Below are positions 1 through 12,502 of a stretch of 64,000 bases of DNA, piece by piece. The notes beneath the pieces were generated by a model. That model saw nothing but the letters and a program-made list of their open reading frames with translations. It had not been told where the DNA came from and ran no database searches. The number at the start of each line of letters is the position of its first letter. Within the stretch, counting starts at the first letter, position 1. A program made the translations under genes and the position numbers. Source of the stretch: Oscillospiraceae bacterium. Lineage in GTDB: Bacteria > Bacillota > Clostridia > Oscillospirales > Acutalibacteraceae. The stretch lies in assembly GCA_902792985.1 (NCBI GenBank), contig CADBBT010000001.1, positions 1-64,000 on the forward strand. Direction: 5' to 3'.

Positions 1-197
1 GACGGCGCCAGCCATGTGCTGCTGATGGTGATATCCTGCGTCAGATAATAGGTTCCTTGTGTGGACGGTAGTTGATCAGTCAGGGGTGTACCCTCAGGTA
101 CCGCCAGCGCCGAGAACGGCGCCGCCGCGAACATCGAGACGATCATCAGCACCGCCAGCAGGAAGCTGATTGATTTTCGGATGAATGATTTTTGCAT
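1..197 (-). CDS. Secreted protein, N-terminal fragment (runs off the window)
   Basis: Only the first 65 codons are inside the window. The ATG (complement of 195-197) follows a GGAGG ribosome site at 206-210. The protein begins MQKSFIRKSISFLLAVLMI and has a classic signal peptide: basic start, hydrophobic core, and a likely cleavage site after the Ala-Leu-Ala near residue 32. After cleavage it reads VPEGTPLTDQLPSTQGTYYL, then a short stretch typical of the beta-helix or surface proteins of gut Clostridia. Function cannot be assigned from this fragment. It has its own promoter at 335-363, with a leader of about 130 nt. Confidence 0.75.
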   Translation of the reverse strand, partial: MQKSFIRKSISFLLAVLMIVSMFAAAPFSALAVPEGTPLTDQLPSTQGTYYLTQDITISSTWLAP

Positions 198-334
198 AGT
201 TTTTTCCTCCTTTGCCCTTTTGGGCGAAAATAAAATCAAAAAACAGCCGCAGCGAAACAAAGCATCCGCTACGGCCGGTCTTTCAAAAATAACGCAAAAA
301 GGGCGCAGTTATGCCGCTTGCATGCTTGCTAAGG

Positions 335-363
335 ATTGTCGCAGAGCGCAGCACGGATGTCAA
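335..363 (-). promoter_or_regulatory. Sigma-A-type promoter of the secreted protein at 1-197
   Basis: On the minus strand, TTGACA (358-363) and GACAAT (335-340) are separated by 17 nt. It lies about 130 nt upstream of the start codon, so the transcript has a fairly long leader. Confidence 0.6.
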
Positions 364-436
364 CCCCTTTTTTGCTTTATTTTTTTAAATTGTAAAATAT
401 TTTTTGCCGTTTGTCAATGGGAGAAAGGAAATTTTT

Positions 437-906
437 TTCCTCATCCACCGCTTCGCGGTCCCCCTTCGGTCTCGCCTGCCGGGGTCTCGCCTGCCGGCTC
501 GGTCGTTGCTTCTGCGCTTTGCGCAGAGGTTGCCACCGGCAACCCGCAACTCGGTCGGCGCTTCTCAAGGCGGAGCCTTGAGAGGTCTCCGCAGGAGACC
601 CGCGCCCCATTGAAATGGGGAAGGCTATTTCGCACCTCATCCACCACTTCGTGGTCCCCCTTCCCCGCGAGCGGGGAAGGCAAGGTGGGTTCGCTTTTAT
701 AGATAGGTTCGTCACTGAAATGTATGTGTTTTAGAATATACATTGCATAAAAGGTTGACGAATTCTGATTCACTAATAAGCTATTTAAAGCTGCTATATA
801 AGCAAATCATTTTATAACGAACCTCACGATAAGAGCGCACCTAACTTGCCTTCCCCGTCCTACGGGGAAGGGGGACCGCACGCCGCAAGGCGTGTGGTGG
901 ATGAGG
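437..906. repeat. Cluster of dispersed GC-rich repeat units
   Basis: The gene-free stretch 364-930 holds three related units. Unit 1 starts at about 439 (CCTCATCCACCGCTTCGCGG). Unit 2 starts at about 637 (CCTCATCCACCACTTCGTGG, then CCCCCTTCCCC and GGGGAAGGCAAG). Unit 3 is inverted at about 848-906 (CTTGCCTTCCCC ... GTGGATGAGG). Each has an internal hairpin made of CTTCCCC/GGGGAAG. Units 2 and 3 face each other and enclose an AT-rich spacer at 690-840. Short palindromic triplications (GAGGTCTCC/GGAGACC, GCGGAGCC) fill 480-610. The open frames crossing this region look like repeat translations, not genes. Confidence 0.7.
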
Positions 907-990
907 GGTGAAGTCTGAACGTTTCAAGAATGTGGACTTGTCAAGAAAAGTCCAATTACCCGCGCACCGGCAAATTCAATTCCGCGCGCA

Positions 991-1671
991 TCACGCCAGC
1001 ATCCTTTCGCGCATCAGGCGCAAGATCGCTTTTTCCCGCCGCGAGACCTGCACCTGAGACATGCCGAGCTGCGCGGCAGTCCCTGTCTGTGTCAGCCCTT
1101 CAAAATAGCGCAGATAGATCAGCGTGCGGTCGCGGCTTTCCAGACCTTGAAATACGCGCCGCAGCGAAAGCAGATCCACCACCCGCTCCTCCGGCGATTC
1201 CACCGGCACATCTGCCTCATGCGTTTCTCCGTCCGCTTCGGCTGTCAGTGACAGCACCGGCTGCGAGACTGCCACCAGCTCTGCCGCCGTGCTCACATCC
1301 ACACCGAGGTGCGCGGCAAATTCGCCGATCGTCGGCGTGCGCCCGAGGGCCGTTTCCAGCTTTTGCCGCTCCAGCATTGCACGGCGCGCTTTTTCTTTGA
1401 GTGTGCGGCCCACCTTGACGCTTCCGCCGTCGCGGAACACGCGCTTGATCTCGCCGAGGATCACCGGCACGGCGTAGGTGGAAAAGGCAAAGCCGCGCGC
1501 CGGATCAAAATGGCGCGCCGCCTTCATCAGTCCGACGCAGCCCGCGCCAAAAAGGTCTTCATATTCCACGCCCCGGCCGCGAAAGCGGTTTGCACACGCG
1601 TGCACCAGTCCGAGATTCTCCGCCGCCATCTGTTTTACCTGTTGTTCCATGCCGTTCCCGCCTTTGCTCAT
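991..1671 (-). CDS. sigF: RNA polymerase sporulation sigma factor F
   Basis: Directs forespore transcription after septation. The 226 residues hold region 2 (EDLFGAGCVGLMKAARHFD, FSTYAVPVILGEIKRVFRD), region 3 (SVKVGRTLKE) and a region 4 helix-turn-helix (GMSQVQVSRREKAILRLM). The gene is third in a spoIIAA-spoIIAB-sigF operon, the standard arrangement, which separates it from sigG and sigB. The N-terminus is shorter than in Bacillus. There is a 70-nt gap from spoIIAB, where these genes usually nearly touch. The start could instead be the ATG at 1650, which has an AAAGGCGGG-like ribosome site. Activity should be held by SpoIIAB and released by SpoIIAA (family knowledge). Confidence 0.93.
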   Translation of the reverse strand: MSKGGNGMEQQVKQMAAENLGLVHACANRFRGRGVEYEDLFGAGCVGLMKAARHFDPARGFAFSTYAVPVILGEIKRVFRDGGSVKVGRTLKEKARRAMLERQKLETALGRTPTIGEFAAHLGVDVSTAAELVAVSQPVLSLTAEADGETHEADVPVESPEERVVDLLSLRRVFQGLESRDRTLIYLRYFEGLTQTGTAAQLGMSQVQVSRREKAILRLMRERMLA

Positions 1672-1741
1672 TTACTCTCATTTTTGGCGATCCGGTGCGC
1701 GCTTATACTGCGGCGGCGCTTTTTTCGTTCGGCAAAACAGC

Positions 1742-2170
1742 TCATTTTCCGCTGATCTGCTTTTCCAGCGTGACTGTGGTCCCACCGCCGACACGCGAGC
1801 GCACACGCACGCGGTCCATGCAGCTTTCCATCACGGCAAAGCCCAATCCTGCGCGCTCTTCGCCGCCCGTTGTAAACAGCGGTTCGCGCGCTTTGGCAAT
1901 GTCGGCGATGCCGACGCCTTTGTCGCGCACACGGATGCGCACCGTGCGCCCGGGCAGCACAGCCATTTGAAGAAACACGTCGCCGACCGTATCACGGTAG
2001 CCGTGGACGATCGCGTTCGTGACCGCCTCGCTGACAGCGGTTTTGATTTCGGCCAGCTCCTCCACCGTCGGGTCCAGCAGCGCGGCAAATACTGCCGCTG
2101 CCGTGCGCGCAAAGCTTTCGTTGATGCTTTTGCCCGGAAAGACCAGGCGCATTTCGTTTTCCGCTTTCAT
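1742..2170 (-). CDS. spoIIAB: Anti-sigma F factor / SpoIIAA serine kinase
   Basis: This 142-residue GHKL-fold kinase binds and silences sigma F and phosphorylates SpoIIAA. Visible ATP-site motifs are the N box (EAVTNAIVHGY, about residues 48-58), G1 (DKGVGIAD) and G2 (ERAGLGFAVM). Length matches the family. Its ATG follows the TGA of spoIIAA with no gap, so the two are translationally coupled. The kinase, its substrate and the sigma factor form one switch. Confidence 0.95.
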   Translation of the reverse strand: MKAENEMRLVFPGKSINESFARTAAAVFAALLDPTVEELAEIKTAVSEAVTNAIVHGYRDTVGDVFLQMAVLPGRTVRIRVRDKGVGIADIAKAREPLFTTGGEERAGLGFAVMESCMDRVRVRSRVGGGTTVTLEKQISGK

Positions 2171-2491
2171 TCAAAGAACCTCCTTTTGCCGCAGCTCGCC
2201 CAGCTTGTCCAGCCCCGCGAGACGCATGACTTTATACGCCGCCGGTGAAAGATTTTGTACCCGCAGCCGGCCGCCGACCGTGCGCAGCAGCTTATAGCGT
2301 CCCATCACGAGGCCGACGCCGGAAGAATCCATGAACGTCACCGCGCCGAAGTCAAGGATCAGCAGGCGCGGACGCTTGTGTAAAACGGCGTCGTCGATGC
2401 TCACGCGCAGCAGCGACGCGGCGTGATGGTCGATCTCGCCGTCGAGCAATACGCAGATCTCGGTTTTGCGATATTCGATTTTTGCACTCAT
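2171..2491 (-). CDS. spoIIAA: Anti-anti-sigma F factor (STAS domain)
   Basis: A 106-residue STAS-domain protein that, when dephosphorylated, binds SpoIIAB and frees sigma F. The conserved phosphoserine motif is present as MDSSG (Ser57, equivalent to Bacillus Ser58). I chose the ATG at 2491 (MSAKIEYRKTE) because AAGGAAG lies just upstream; an in-frame ATG 11 codons earlier has no such site. It is the first gene of the spoIIA operon. No clear sigma-H or sigma-G promoter was recognised in the 100 nt upstream. Confidence 0.94.
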   Translation of the reverse strand: MSAKIEYRKTEICVLLDGEIDHHAASLLRVSIDDAVLHKRPRLLILDFGAVTFMDSSGVGLVMGRYKLLRTVGGRLRVQNLSPAAYKVMRLAGLDKLGELRQKEVL

Positions 2492-2594
2492 ACGATCACT
2501 TCCTTTGCCCCTATGGTAACGCATGGGGCGCGCAAAATTTCGGGAAGAGTGTCGGGAGGTTGAAAAAAGGGCGCTGCGATTTCGGAACGCGCTG

Positions 2595-2624
2595 TTGACA
2601 CTGTTCTTTTCTTTATGCTATGAT
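2595..2624 (+). promoter_or_regulatory. Sigma-A-type promoter of the glycosidase-like gene
   Basis: TTGACA (2595-2600), an 18-nt spacer and TATGAT (2619-2624) lie 53 nt before the start codon at 2678. Confidence 0.7.
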
Positions 2625-2677
2625 ATGGTTGATTATTCGCAGATCCGTCTTTGTTTTACATGGTTGGGGAGAAAAAT

Positions 2678-4489
2678 ATGAAAAAGCTGATCTTGATCCT
2701 CCTTCTGCTCGTCCTTTCGGTGACGCTTATCAAATGTTTTCCCTATGAAAAATATGACGCTGTGCCCGGTGAAAAGCTTTCGCCGACACCTTTTTTTGCC
2801 GAAGCTTCTATTTTCGGAAGGCGGGCGTCCGCAGAAAACATAACGCTGCCGTTCAACGCAGTTTTCCGTTTGTTCGGCGGCTCCGATCGGGAGCATCTTC
2901 TGGCTTACCGGTTCGGAAACGAGCCGACGTATTTTGAGTGGATCGCACTGAAGGCCGCCTGGACAGACGACGCGGATTATGTGCGGGAATTGAAAGACAA
3001 GATCGTCTCCTTCCCGCAAACAGACAACGGCTTTCTCTGGTCGTGGGGCACTTCGACCTACTGGCCGACCGGCAAAGGGGAGATGCATTACGACGGACTG
3101 TTCCGTTATGTTGCGGCTGTGGCCGAGCTTGTCCGTTGGGACGGAAACACCGATCTTTTAAATGAGACCGATGCAACCACCTTCGGCAAAGACGAGGCGC
3201 TCGATGCCTCCGAGGGCAGAACGGTCTATGAAAAATGCAAAGCGGCAATGGATTACGCCTTTGAAGCCCTGAACGGCAAGGACGGTCTGATCCTGCTGAC
3301 CGAACGCTCTGCATTCCTCGCCGACGGCGTTTCAAGAATGGATCTCAACGAACAGGGCGAACCGGTCTGGAACAATACCGGCCGCGCCGCCAGCGTTTCT
3401 TCCAATTACTGGGACAACCTTTGCTTCGGAAACTGCGACGCATACGAGACCATGCTCTATTTTCACGCGCTGGAGGCCATGCGAGACATTGAAACATTCC
3501 GCAAAGCATTCGACAAAGCGGCGCAGTATGCGCAGCAGGCCGCGCTTGTCAAAAAGCGCTTTAACGAAACCTTCTGGGACGCAGAAAAAGGCAGATACAT
3601 CGCCTGCGTGGACGCCGACGGAAAGCGCTGGGACCCCGGGCTGACCTTTCTCAATGCCGAAACGCTGTCTTACGGGCTCGGAGACGACGAAAAGGCGGCG
3701 TTGATCTTCTCCTGGCTGGACGGCAAGCGCGTTGTTTCCGGCGACACCTTGTGCGGAAAAGACATCATGAATTACACACGATTGCTGAAAGCCGTGCTGC
3801 AAAAACGCGTGCTTCTGCCGTCTCTTCGCTTTTCGCCGGTCACGAACACGGTCAGCATCGAAGACCTGTCGGGGGAAGGCGCAATGTGGTGGTATGATCT
3901 GGAAGGCGCCATCACGGTCGGCAAGGACGGCAACGCCGCGTACGGACGCCATCTGGAAAACGGCGGCTACATTTTCTTCCCGCTCTATTATGAGCTGACC
4001 GCGCGCGCAAAATATCTCGGCGCAAACAGTGTTGCCGCCCGCGCGCGTGATCTCGCAAAGGTTTACCGGTGCAACGGCTTCAACTCCGATTTGGGCACCT
4101 GGATCGAAGGTATGATCGGCGAATTTCCGGAAAACGGCATCGTCTCGCGCGTTTTTGTTTCTTCGCTTTGCGGCATTGCGCCAAACGGCGGCGCGCTGCA
4201 GATCCGCCCGGACCTTCCGTTCGGGATCCGAAAACTCGGGATCGACCGCATCCGCTGCGGCGACGCAGTATGCAGTATCAAGGTCGGCTCCACGCAGCTT
4301 GAGATCGAAGCGGAAACAGCCGTGATGCCGCCGGTGGAATTCTATCCGGAGACATCCGGCAAATACTCGATCACATGGACATTCCGCGACGGGACCGAAA
4401 CGACCGAAACCGTCAAAACAAACGAAAGCGGCGCCGTTGTTTTGCCAAAACAAAGCAACGCCGTAAAAGCGGTTTCCGTCAAGCATTAA
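2678..4489 (+). CDS. Exported six-hairpin (alpha/alpha)6 glycosidase-like protein
   Basis: The 603 residues open with a strongly hydrophobic N-terminal segment (MKKLILILLLLVLSVTLIKC), so the protein is exported or membrane anchored. The Cys at its end is not in a good lipobox, since Lys precedes it. The body resembles six-hairpin glycosidases: TYFEWIALKAAW, GFLWSWGTSTYWP, ASSNYWDN-like SSNYWDNLCFGN, GEGAMWWYDLEGAI and NGGYIFFPLYYELTARAKY, with many Trp/Tyr and acidic residues. A beta-sandwich tail of about 120 residues follows. Substrate and catalytic acids are not assigned. The start at 2678 is set by GGGGAG; in-frame ATGs at 2651 and 2660 lack a ribosome site. It has its own promoter. Confidence 0.6.
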   Translation: MKKLILILLLLVLSVTLIKCFPYEKYDAVPGEKLSPTPFFAEASIFGRRASAENITLPFNAVFRLFGGSDREHLLAYRFGNEPTYFEWIALKAAWTDDADYVRELKDKIVSFPQTDNGFLWSWGTSTYWPTGKGEMHYDGLFRYVAAVAELVRWDGNTDLLNETDATTFGKDEALDASEGRTVYEKCKAAMDYAFEALNGKDGLILLTERSAFLADGVSRMDLNEQGEPVWNNTGRAASVSSNYWDNLCFGNCDAYETMLYFHALEAMRDIETFRKAFDKAAQYAQQAALVKKRFNETFWDAEKGRYIACVDADGKRWDPGLTFLNAETLSYGLGDDEKAALIFSWLDGKRVVSGDTLCGKDIMNYTRLLKAVLQKRVLLPSLRFSPVTNTVSIEDLSGEGAMWWYDLEGAITVGKDGNAAYGRHLENGGYIFFPLYYELTARAKYLGANSVAARARDLAKVYRCNGFNSDLGTWIEGMIGEFPENGIVSRVFVSSLCGIAPNGGALQIRPDLPFGIRKLGIDRIRCGDAVCSIKVGSTQLEIEAETAVMPPVEFYPETSGKYSITWTFRDGTETTETVKTNESGAVVLPKQSNAVKAVSVKH

Positions 4490-4516
4490 CGTCCCCGAAA
4501 AAAATTCAAAAACCCC

Positions 4517-4545
4517 TTGATTTTTTCGTGCGCCCGTTGTATAAT
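4517..4545 (+). promoter_or_regulatory. Promoter of the recA operon
   Basis: TTGATT (4517-4522), 17 nt, TATAAT (4540-4545). The start codon of recA is 38 nt downstream of the -10 box. Confidence 0.75.
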
Positions 4546-4550
4546 CGAAG

Positions 4551-4564
4551 TGAACATTTGTACC
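4551..4564 (+). promoter_or_regulatory. Possible LexA/SOS box of recA
   Basis: TGAACATTTGTACC lies just after the -10 box, around the transcription start. It resembles the Gram-positive SOS box CGAAC-N4-GTTCG in the GAAC-N4-GT-C core but has several mismatches, so it is a candidate only. Confidence 0.4.
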
Positions 4565-4582
4565 AAACAGGAGGATTTTCCT

Positions 4583-5694
<1,112 letters not shown>

Positions 5695-5698
<4 letters not shown>

Positions 5699-6312
5699 AA
5701 CTGACACTCAAAGAGGGCAAGGCCAATAAGATCCACCTGCTGCTCGACGGCGAATACCGCATGACCGTTGACCGTGATTTTATTGCCCTGTCCGGCATCA
5801 CAAACAATATGGAACTTGACGACGCGGCGCTGGAAGACCTTTCGGGGGCAATCAGCGCCCGTCGCGCGTTCAACAAGGCGACCGACCTGCTTTCCAGACG
5901 CGACCACAGCTCGGCAGAACTGCTGCAAAAGCTGCGGCAAAAAGGCTTTGACGCAGAATCCGCGCAGTCGGCGGTTGAAAAACTGCAGGATTTCGGCTAT
6001 CTGGACGACCGCCGGTTTGCCGAAACCTATGCCGCCGAGCTGGTTTGCAGCAAAGGCTTCGGCAAGCGCCGCATCGTGACCGAGTTGTTCCGCAAGGGGA
6101 TCGACCGCGAGATCATCAGTGACGTGACCGACGCGCTGGAAACGCCCGAAGACGCGCTGCCTGCACTGATCGAGCGCAAATTCAGCCGGAACCTCACCAC
6201 GGAAAAGGGCGTGCAGCGCACGTTTGCCGCGCTGGTGCGCATGGGCTACGCACCCGGCGAGATCAAACAGGCCCTGCGGCAGGTATCTGAGACTCTGGAG
6301 GAGATCGAATGA
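5695..6312 (+). CDS. recX: RecA regulator RecX
   Basis: A 205-residue helical-repeat protein that modulates RecA filaments. Typical RecX blocks are visible: [25 protein letters not shown], the [21 protein letters not shown] core, and [18 protein letters not shown]. It starts inside the recA stop codon (ATGA) and its own end overlaps rimO in the same way, so the three genes form one translationally coupled operon. Confidence 0.93.
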
Positions 6313-7634
6313 AGAAGAATATCGGCATGATCGGGCTGGGCTGCCCGAAAAATCAGGTGGACGCGGAGCTGATGCTTGCAAAGCTGCAAAACGATTTTCA
6401 AATTGTGGACAGCATCGAAGACGCCGACCTTGTCATCGTCAACACCTGCGGCTTCATCGACGCGGCAAAGCAGGAGGCCATTGAAACGATCCTCACTTGC
6501 GGTGAACTGAAGCAGCAGGGCGTCATTCAAAAGATCCTTGTCACCGGCTGTCTTGCCGAGCGCTATCAGGATGAGATTCGGACGCAGATGCCCGAGGTGG
6601 ACGGTGTGATCGGCCTTGGCAAAAACGGCGACATCGTCGAGGTCTGCCATCAACTGCTCAGCGGCGAATGCGTCAGCGCTTTTCCCGATAAATACGATCT
6701 TCCCCTGTGCGGCGAGCGCATCCTTTCCACTCCGCGGCATTTCGCCTATTTGAAGATCGCCGAGGGCTGCTCGAACAACTGTACCTACTGCGCCATCCCG
6801 TCCATCCGCGGAAAGATGCGCTCGCGCCCCGTCGAAGAGCTGGTCGCAGAGGCGCGGACGCTTGCAAGCAACGGCGTGAAGGAGCTGGTCATCATCGCGC
6901 AGGATGTGACAAAATACGGACTCGATCTCTATCACAAGCTCATGCTACCCACACTGCTGGACAAGCTCTGCGAGGTGGACGGCATCGTATGGATCCGCCT
7001 GCTCTACTGCTATCCCGACTGTTTGACGGACGAGCTGATCGACACCATTGCGCGGCAGGACAAGATCTGCAACTACATCGACCTGCCGCTGCAGCACGCG
7101 GACAAAGACATCCTGCGCCGCATGCACCGCGCCGGCGACGAGCAGAGCCTGCTCGCCCTCATCGAAAAGCTGCGTGCGCGCATCCCCGACGTGATCATCC
7201 GCACGACCTTCATCACCGGTTTTCCGGGTGAGACCGAAGAACAGTTTGAAACGCTTTCACGCTTTACGGAAGAAGCGCAGTTCGACCGGCCGGGCTGCTT
7301 TGCCTATTCGCCGGAGGAAGGCACTGTTGCCGCCGAAATGGACGGTCAGATCGACGATGAGCTCAAGCAAAAGCGCGCCGACATCATCATGCGCCAGCAG
7401 TATGAGATCTTTGAAAAGAAACAGCAATCCCGCATCGGAAAAACCTACCGCGTGCTGGTGGACGGCTTTGACGAAGAGAACCTGCTTTACCTCGGACGGA
7501 CCTATATGGACTGCTTTGAAATTGACAGTCAGGTCATCCTCTCCACAGAGGACGAGCTGCTGCCCGGGCAGTTCGTGAACGCGAAGATCATCGGCGTGAA
7601 CGAGCTGGATCTGGTGGGCGAAGTGATCGGTTGA
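6309..7634 (+). CDS. rimO: Ribosomal protein S12 methylthiotransferase RimO
   Basis: A 441-residue radical-SAM enzyme that methylthiolates the conserved Asp of ribosomal protein S12. The N-terminal UPF0004 domain has [18 protein letters not shown] and TGCLAERY, giving the three Cys of the auxiliary cluster. The radical-SAM cluster is CSNNCTYC (Cys154, 158, 161), followed by [13 protein letters not shown], which separates RimO from MiaB. A C-terminal TRAM domain begins near residue 375. Its ATG overlaps the recX stop. Confidence 0.96.
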   Translation: MKKNIGMIGLGCPKNQVDAELMLAKLQNDFQIVDSIEDADLVIVNTCGFIDAAKQEAIETILTCGELKQQGVIQKILVTGCLAERYQDEIRTQMPEVDGVIGLGKNGDIVEVCHQLLSGECVSAFPDKYDLPLCGERILSTPRHFAYLKIAEGCSNNCTYCAIPSIRGKMRSRPVEELVAEARTLASNGVKELVIIAQDVTKYGLDLYHKLMLPTLLDKLCEVDGIVWIRLLYCYPDCLTDELIDTIARQDKICNYIDLPLQHADKDILRRMHRAGDEQSLLALIEKLRARIPDVIIRTTFITGFPGETEEQFETLSRFTEEAQFDRPGCFAYSPEEGTVAAEMDGQIDDELKQKRADIIMRQQYEIFEKKQQSRIGKTYRVLVDGFDEENLLYLGRTYMDCFEIDSQVILSTEDELLPGQFVNAKIIGVNELDLVGEVIG

Positions 7635-7665
7635 CCGACCGATGAAAGAAAGGAAAATCACAATA

Positions 7666-8316
7666 ATGAAAAACGGAAAGTGCCCCGATCCAAACACGCT
7701 CCATCCGATCGCGGGCTATGACCGGGAAATCTACATCCGGCCCGCCATTCGGAATCCGAATATTATTGTCGGCGAATTTTCCTACATTGCCGATGCGGAT
7801 TTTGAGCGCCATGTTTCGCATCTCTACGATTGGAACGGCGACAAGCTGATCATCGGCAAATTCTGTCAGATTGCATCCGGCGTAGAGTTTGTAATGAATG
7901 GCGCAAACCATCAGATGAATGCCGTATCGACCTTTCCCTTCTATACGCTGGAAGGCTGGAATATGGATCCGCCCGCCGTTTCCGATCTGCCGCTGAAGGG
8001 CGACACGGTGATCGGCAATGACGTCTGGATCGGGCAAAATGCCGTGATCCTGCCGGGCGTTCACATCGGCGACGGTGCGATCATCGGCGCCAACAGCGTT
8101 GTCGGCAGCGATGTTTCGCCCTACACGGTCGTTGTCGGCAACCCGGCGCGACCGATCAAAAAACGCTTTGACGATGTGCTGATCGATCTGCTGCTGCGCT
8201 TCCGGTGGTGGGAGAAAAGTATCGATGAGATCGACCGTCTGATCCCGATCCTGACCTGCAGCGACCTTGCATACGTTCGGGCCGAACTGAAAAAGCGGCT
8301 GAACGCCGAGGGTTAA
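7666..8316 (+). CDS. Vat/CatB-family xenobiotic O-acetyltransferase (left-handed beta-helix)
   Basis: The 216 residues are typical of the hexapeptide-repeat acetyltransferases that include the streptogramin A (Vat) enzymes. Hallmarks are [40 protein letters not shown] with the catalytic His in NGANH, and a hexapeptide helix with [40 protein letters not shown] and a WWEKSIDEI tail. Real substrate is unknown; many chromosomal relatives are not resistance genes. I chose the ATG at 7666 (AAAGGA upstream) over an ATG at 7642 with no site. It is 31 nt after rimO and probably co-transcribed. Its stop overlaps the convergent sigG stop by four bases. Confidence 0.85.
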   Translation: MKNGKCPDPNTLHPIAGYDREIYIRPAIRNPNIIVGEFSYIADADFERHVSHLYDWNGDKLIIGKFCQIASGVEFVMNGANHQMNAVSTFPFYTLEGWNMDPPAVSDLPLKGDTVIGNDVWIGQNAVILPGVHIGDGAIIGANSVVGSDVSPYTVVVGNPARPIKKRFDDVLIDLLLRFRWWEKSIDEIDRLIPILTCSDLAYVRAELKKRLNAEG

Positions 8317-9080
8317 TCGCCCCTGATCTTTTCCATCGCGCCTTTTTCCAGCCGCGACACCTGCGCTTGTGAGATGCCGATCTCCTTGGCGACCTCAGTT
8401 TGTGTCATGCCGTGCAAAAAGCGCAGGGAAAGGATCTTTTTTTCGCGCTCCGGCAACGCTTTCAGACTCTTTTTGAGCATGATCTCGTTGATCCAGTCCA
8501 GGTCGGTGTGGTTGTCGCCGATCTGATCCATCACATACACCGTATCGCCCGCGTCAAAATACACCGGTTCATACAGCGACACAGGTTCCACGATCGCTTC
8601 GAGCGCGAGTACCACGCGCTCTTTTTTGATGCCCATTTTTGCTGCGATCTCCTCCACAGTCGGCTCGCGCTGCGTCTGCGCCTGAAGCTGCTCTTTCACC
8701 TGCATCGCGTGATACGCCGTATCGCGTACCGAACGGCTCACACGCATCGGCGCATAGTCGCGCAGATACCGCCGCACCTCGCCGACGATCATGGGTACGG
8801 CATAGGTGGAAAAGCGCACGTTCTGGTTCAGATCGAAATTGTCGATGGCCTTGATCAGTCCGATGCAGCCCACCTGAAACAGATCGTCCGGGTTTTCCCC
8901 GCGCGAGGAAAAGCGCTGCAAAACGCTGAGCACCAGCCGCAGATTCCCGTTGATGAGCGTCTCCCGCGCCTGCTTGTTCCCGCTCTGGCTCTCGCGCAGC
9001 AGCGCGGTTTTTTCCTTTTCTGTCAACACCTTGAGCTTTGATGTGTCGATCCCGCAGATCTCAACCTTGTTAAAATTCAA
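8313..9080 (-). CDS. sigG: RNA polymerase sporulation sigma factor G
   Basis: The late forespore sigma factor, 255 residues. The N-terminus [21 protein letters not shown] is diagnostic of sigma G. Region 2 reads [33 protein letters not shown] and [20 protein letters not shown]; the region 4 helix-turn-helix is [19 protein letters not shown]. The open frame extends much further upstream, but homology begins here. The likely start is the TTG at 9080, with AGAGAGGTG upstream; the GTG three codons earlier overlaps that site. A weak sigma-F/G-like pair (TTATA and AATACT) exists upstream but is not convincing. sigG is not next to sigE/spoIIGA here. Confidence 0.94.
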   Translation of the reverse strand: MNFNKVEICGIDTSKLKVLTEKEKTALLRESQSGNKQARETLINGNLRLVLSVLQRFSSRGENPDDLFQVGCIGLIKAIDNFDLNQNVRFSTYAVPMIVGEVRRYLRDYAPMRVSRSVRDTAYHAMQVKEQLQAQTQREPTVEEIAAKMGIKKERVVLALEAIVEPVSLYEPVYFDAGDTVYVMDQIGDNHTDLDWINEIMLKKSLKALPEREKKILSLRFLHGMTQTEVAKEIGISQAQVSRLEKGAMEKIRGD

Positions 9081-9128
9081 GTCCTTCACCTCTCTGCTCA
9101 GTATTGCCCGCAGAAAAGGAAAATATAA

Positions 9129-12221
<3,093 letters not shown>

Positions 12222-12239
12222 ATCCATCACAACAACGGC

Positions 12240-12446
12240 AAAGAGCAAGAGGAGTAGCAGTTTTTGTTTTTCAGAGAGCGAACGGTCGGTGCAAGTTCGC
12301 AAACAGTGCTGTGAAGGTCGCTTGTGAGCCGCAGGAAGAACCTCTTCGGAGCAGTAGACCCTGCAATAACAAAGAGTGCGGCTGAAGCCGAACTCAGGTG
12401 GTACCGCGGATCTTTCCGTCCTGAGAAACCCTCAGGACGGTTTTTT
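12240..12446 (+). promoter_or_regulatory. T-box riboswitch (tRNA-sensing leader) of valS
   Basis: The leader has the parts of a T-box: an AGAGGAGTAG-like start of stem I, the distal AGAGAGC/GGTCGGTGCAA segment, and the T-box sequence AGGTGGTACCGCGG at 12396-12409, which pairs with uncharged tRNA. It ends in an intrinsic terminator at 12416-12446. The likely specifier is GTC at 12317-12319, in GAAGGTCGCTTGTGAG, which reads valine and fits the downstream gene. Uncharged tRNA-Val should favour the antiterminator and switch on valS. Confidence 0.93.
12416..12446 (+). terminator. T-box regulated terminator
   Basis: A perfect 10-bp stem (CCGTCCTGAG and CTCAGGACGG) with a 5-nt loop and six T residues. 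The left arm competes with the antiterminator formed by the T-box at 12396-12409. Confidence 0.93.
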
Positions 12447-12502
12447 ATGCGCGCGCACCAACCCCTTATCATCAAGATCATTCATTCGGAAGGTGAAAAC
12501 TT

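Noticed and set aside
181..773. Several 100-170 codon open frames over the repeat cluster
   Set aside because: They consist of translated repeats (Pro/Arg/Ser runs), overlap each other on both strands and have no ribosome sites.
2492..2594. Sigma-H or sigma-G promoter for the spoIIA operon
   Set aside because: No sequence in this stretch matched the expected boxes well enough.
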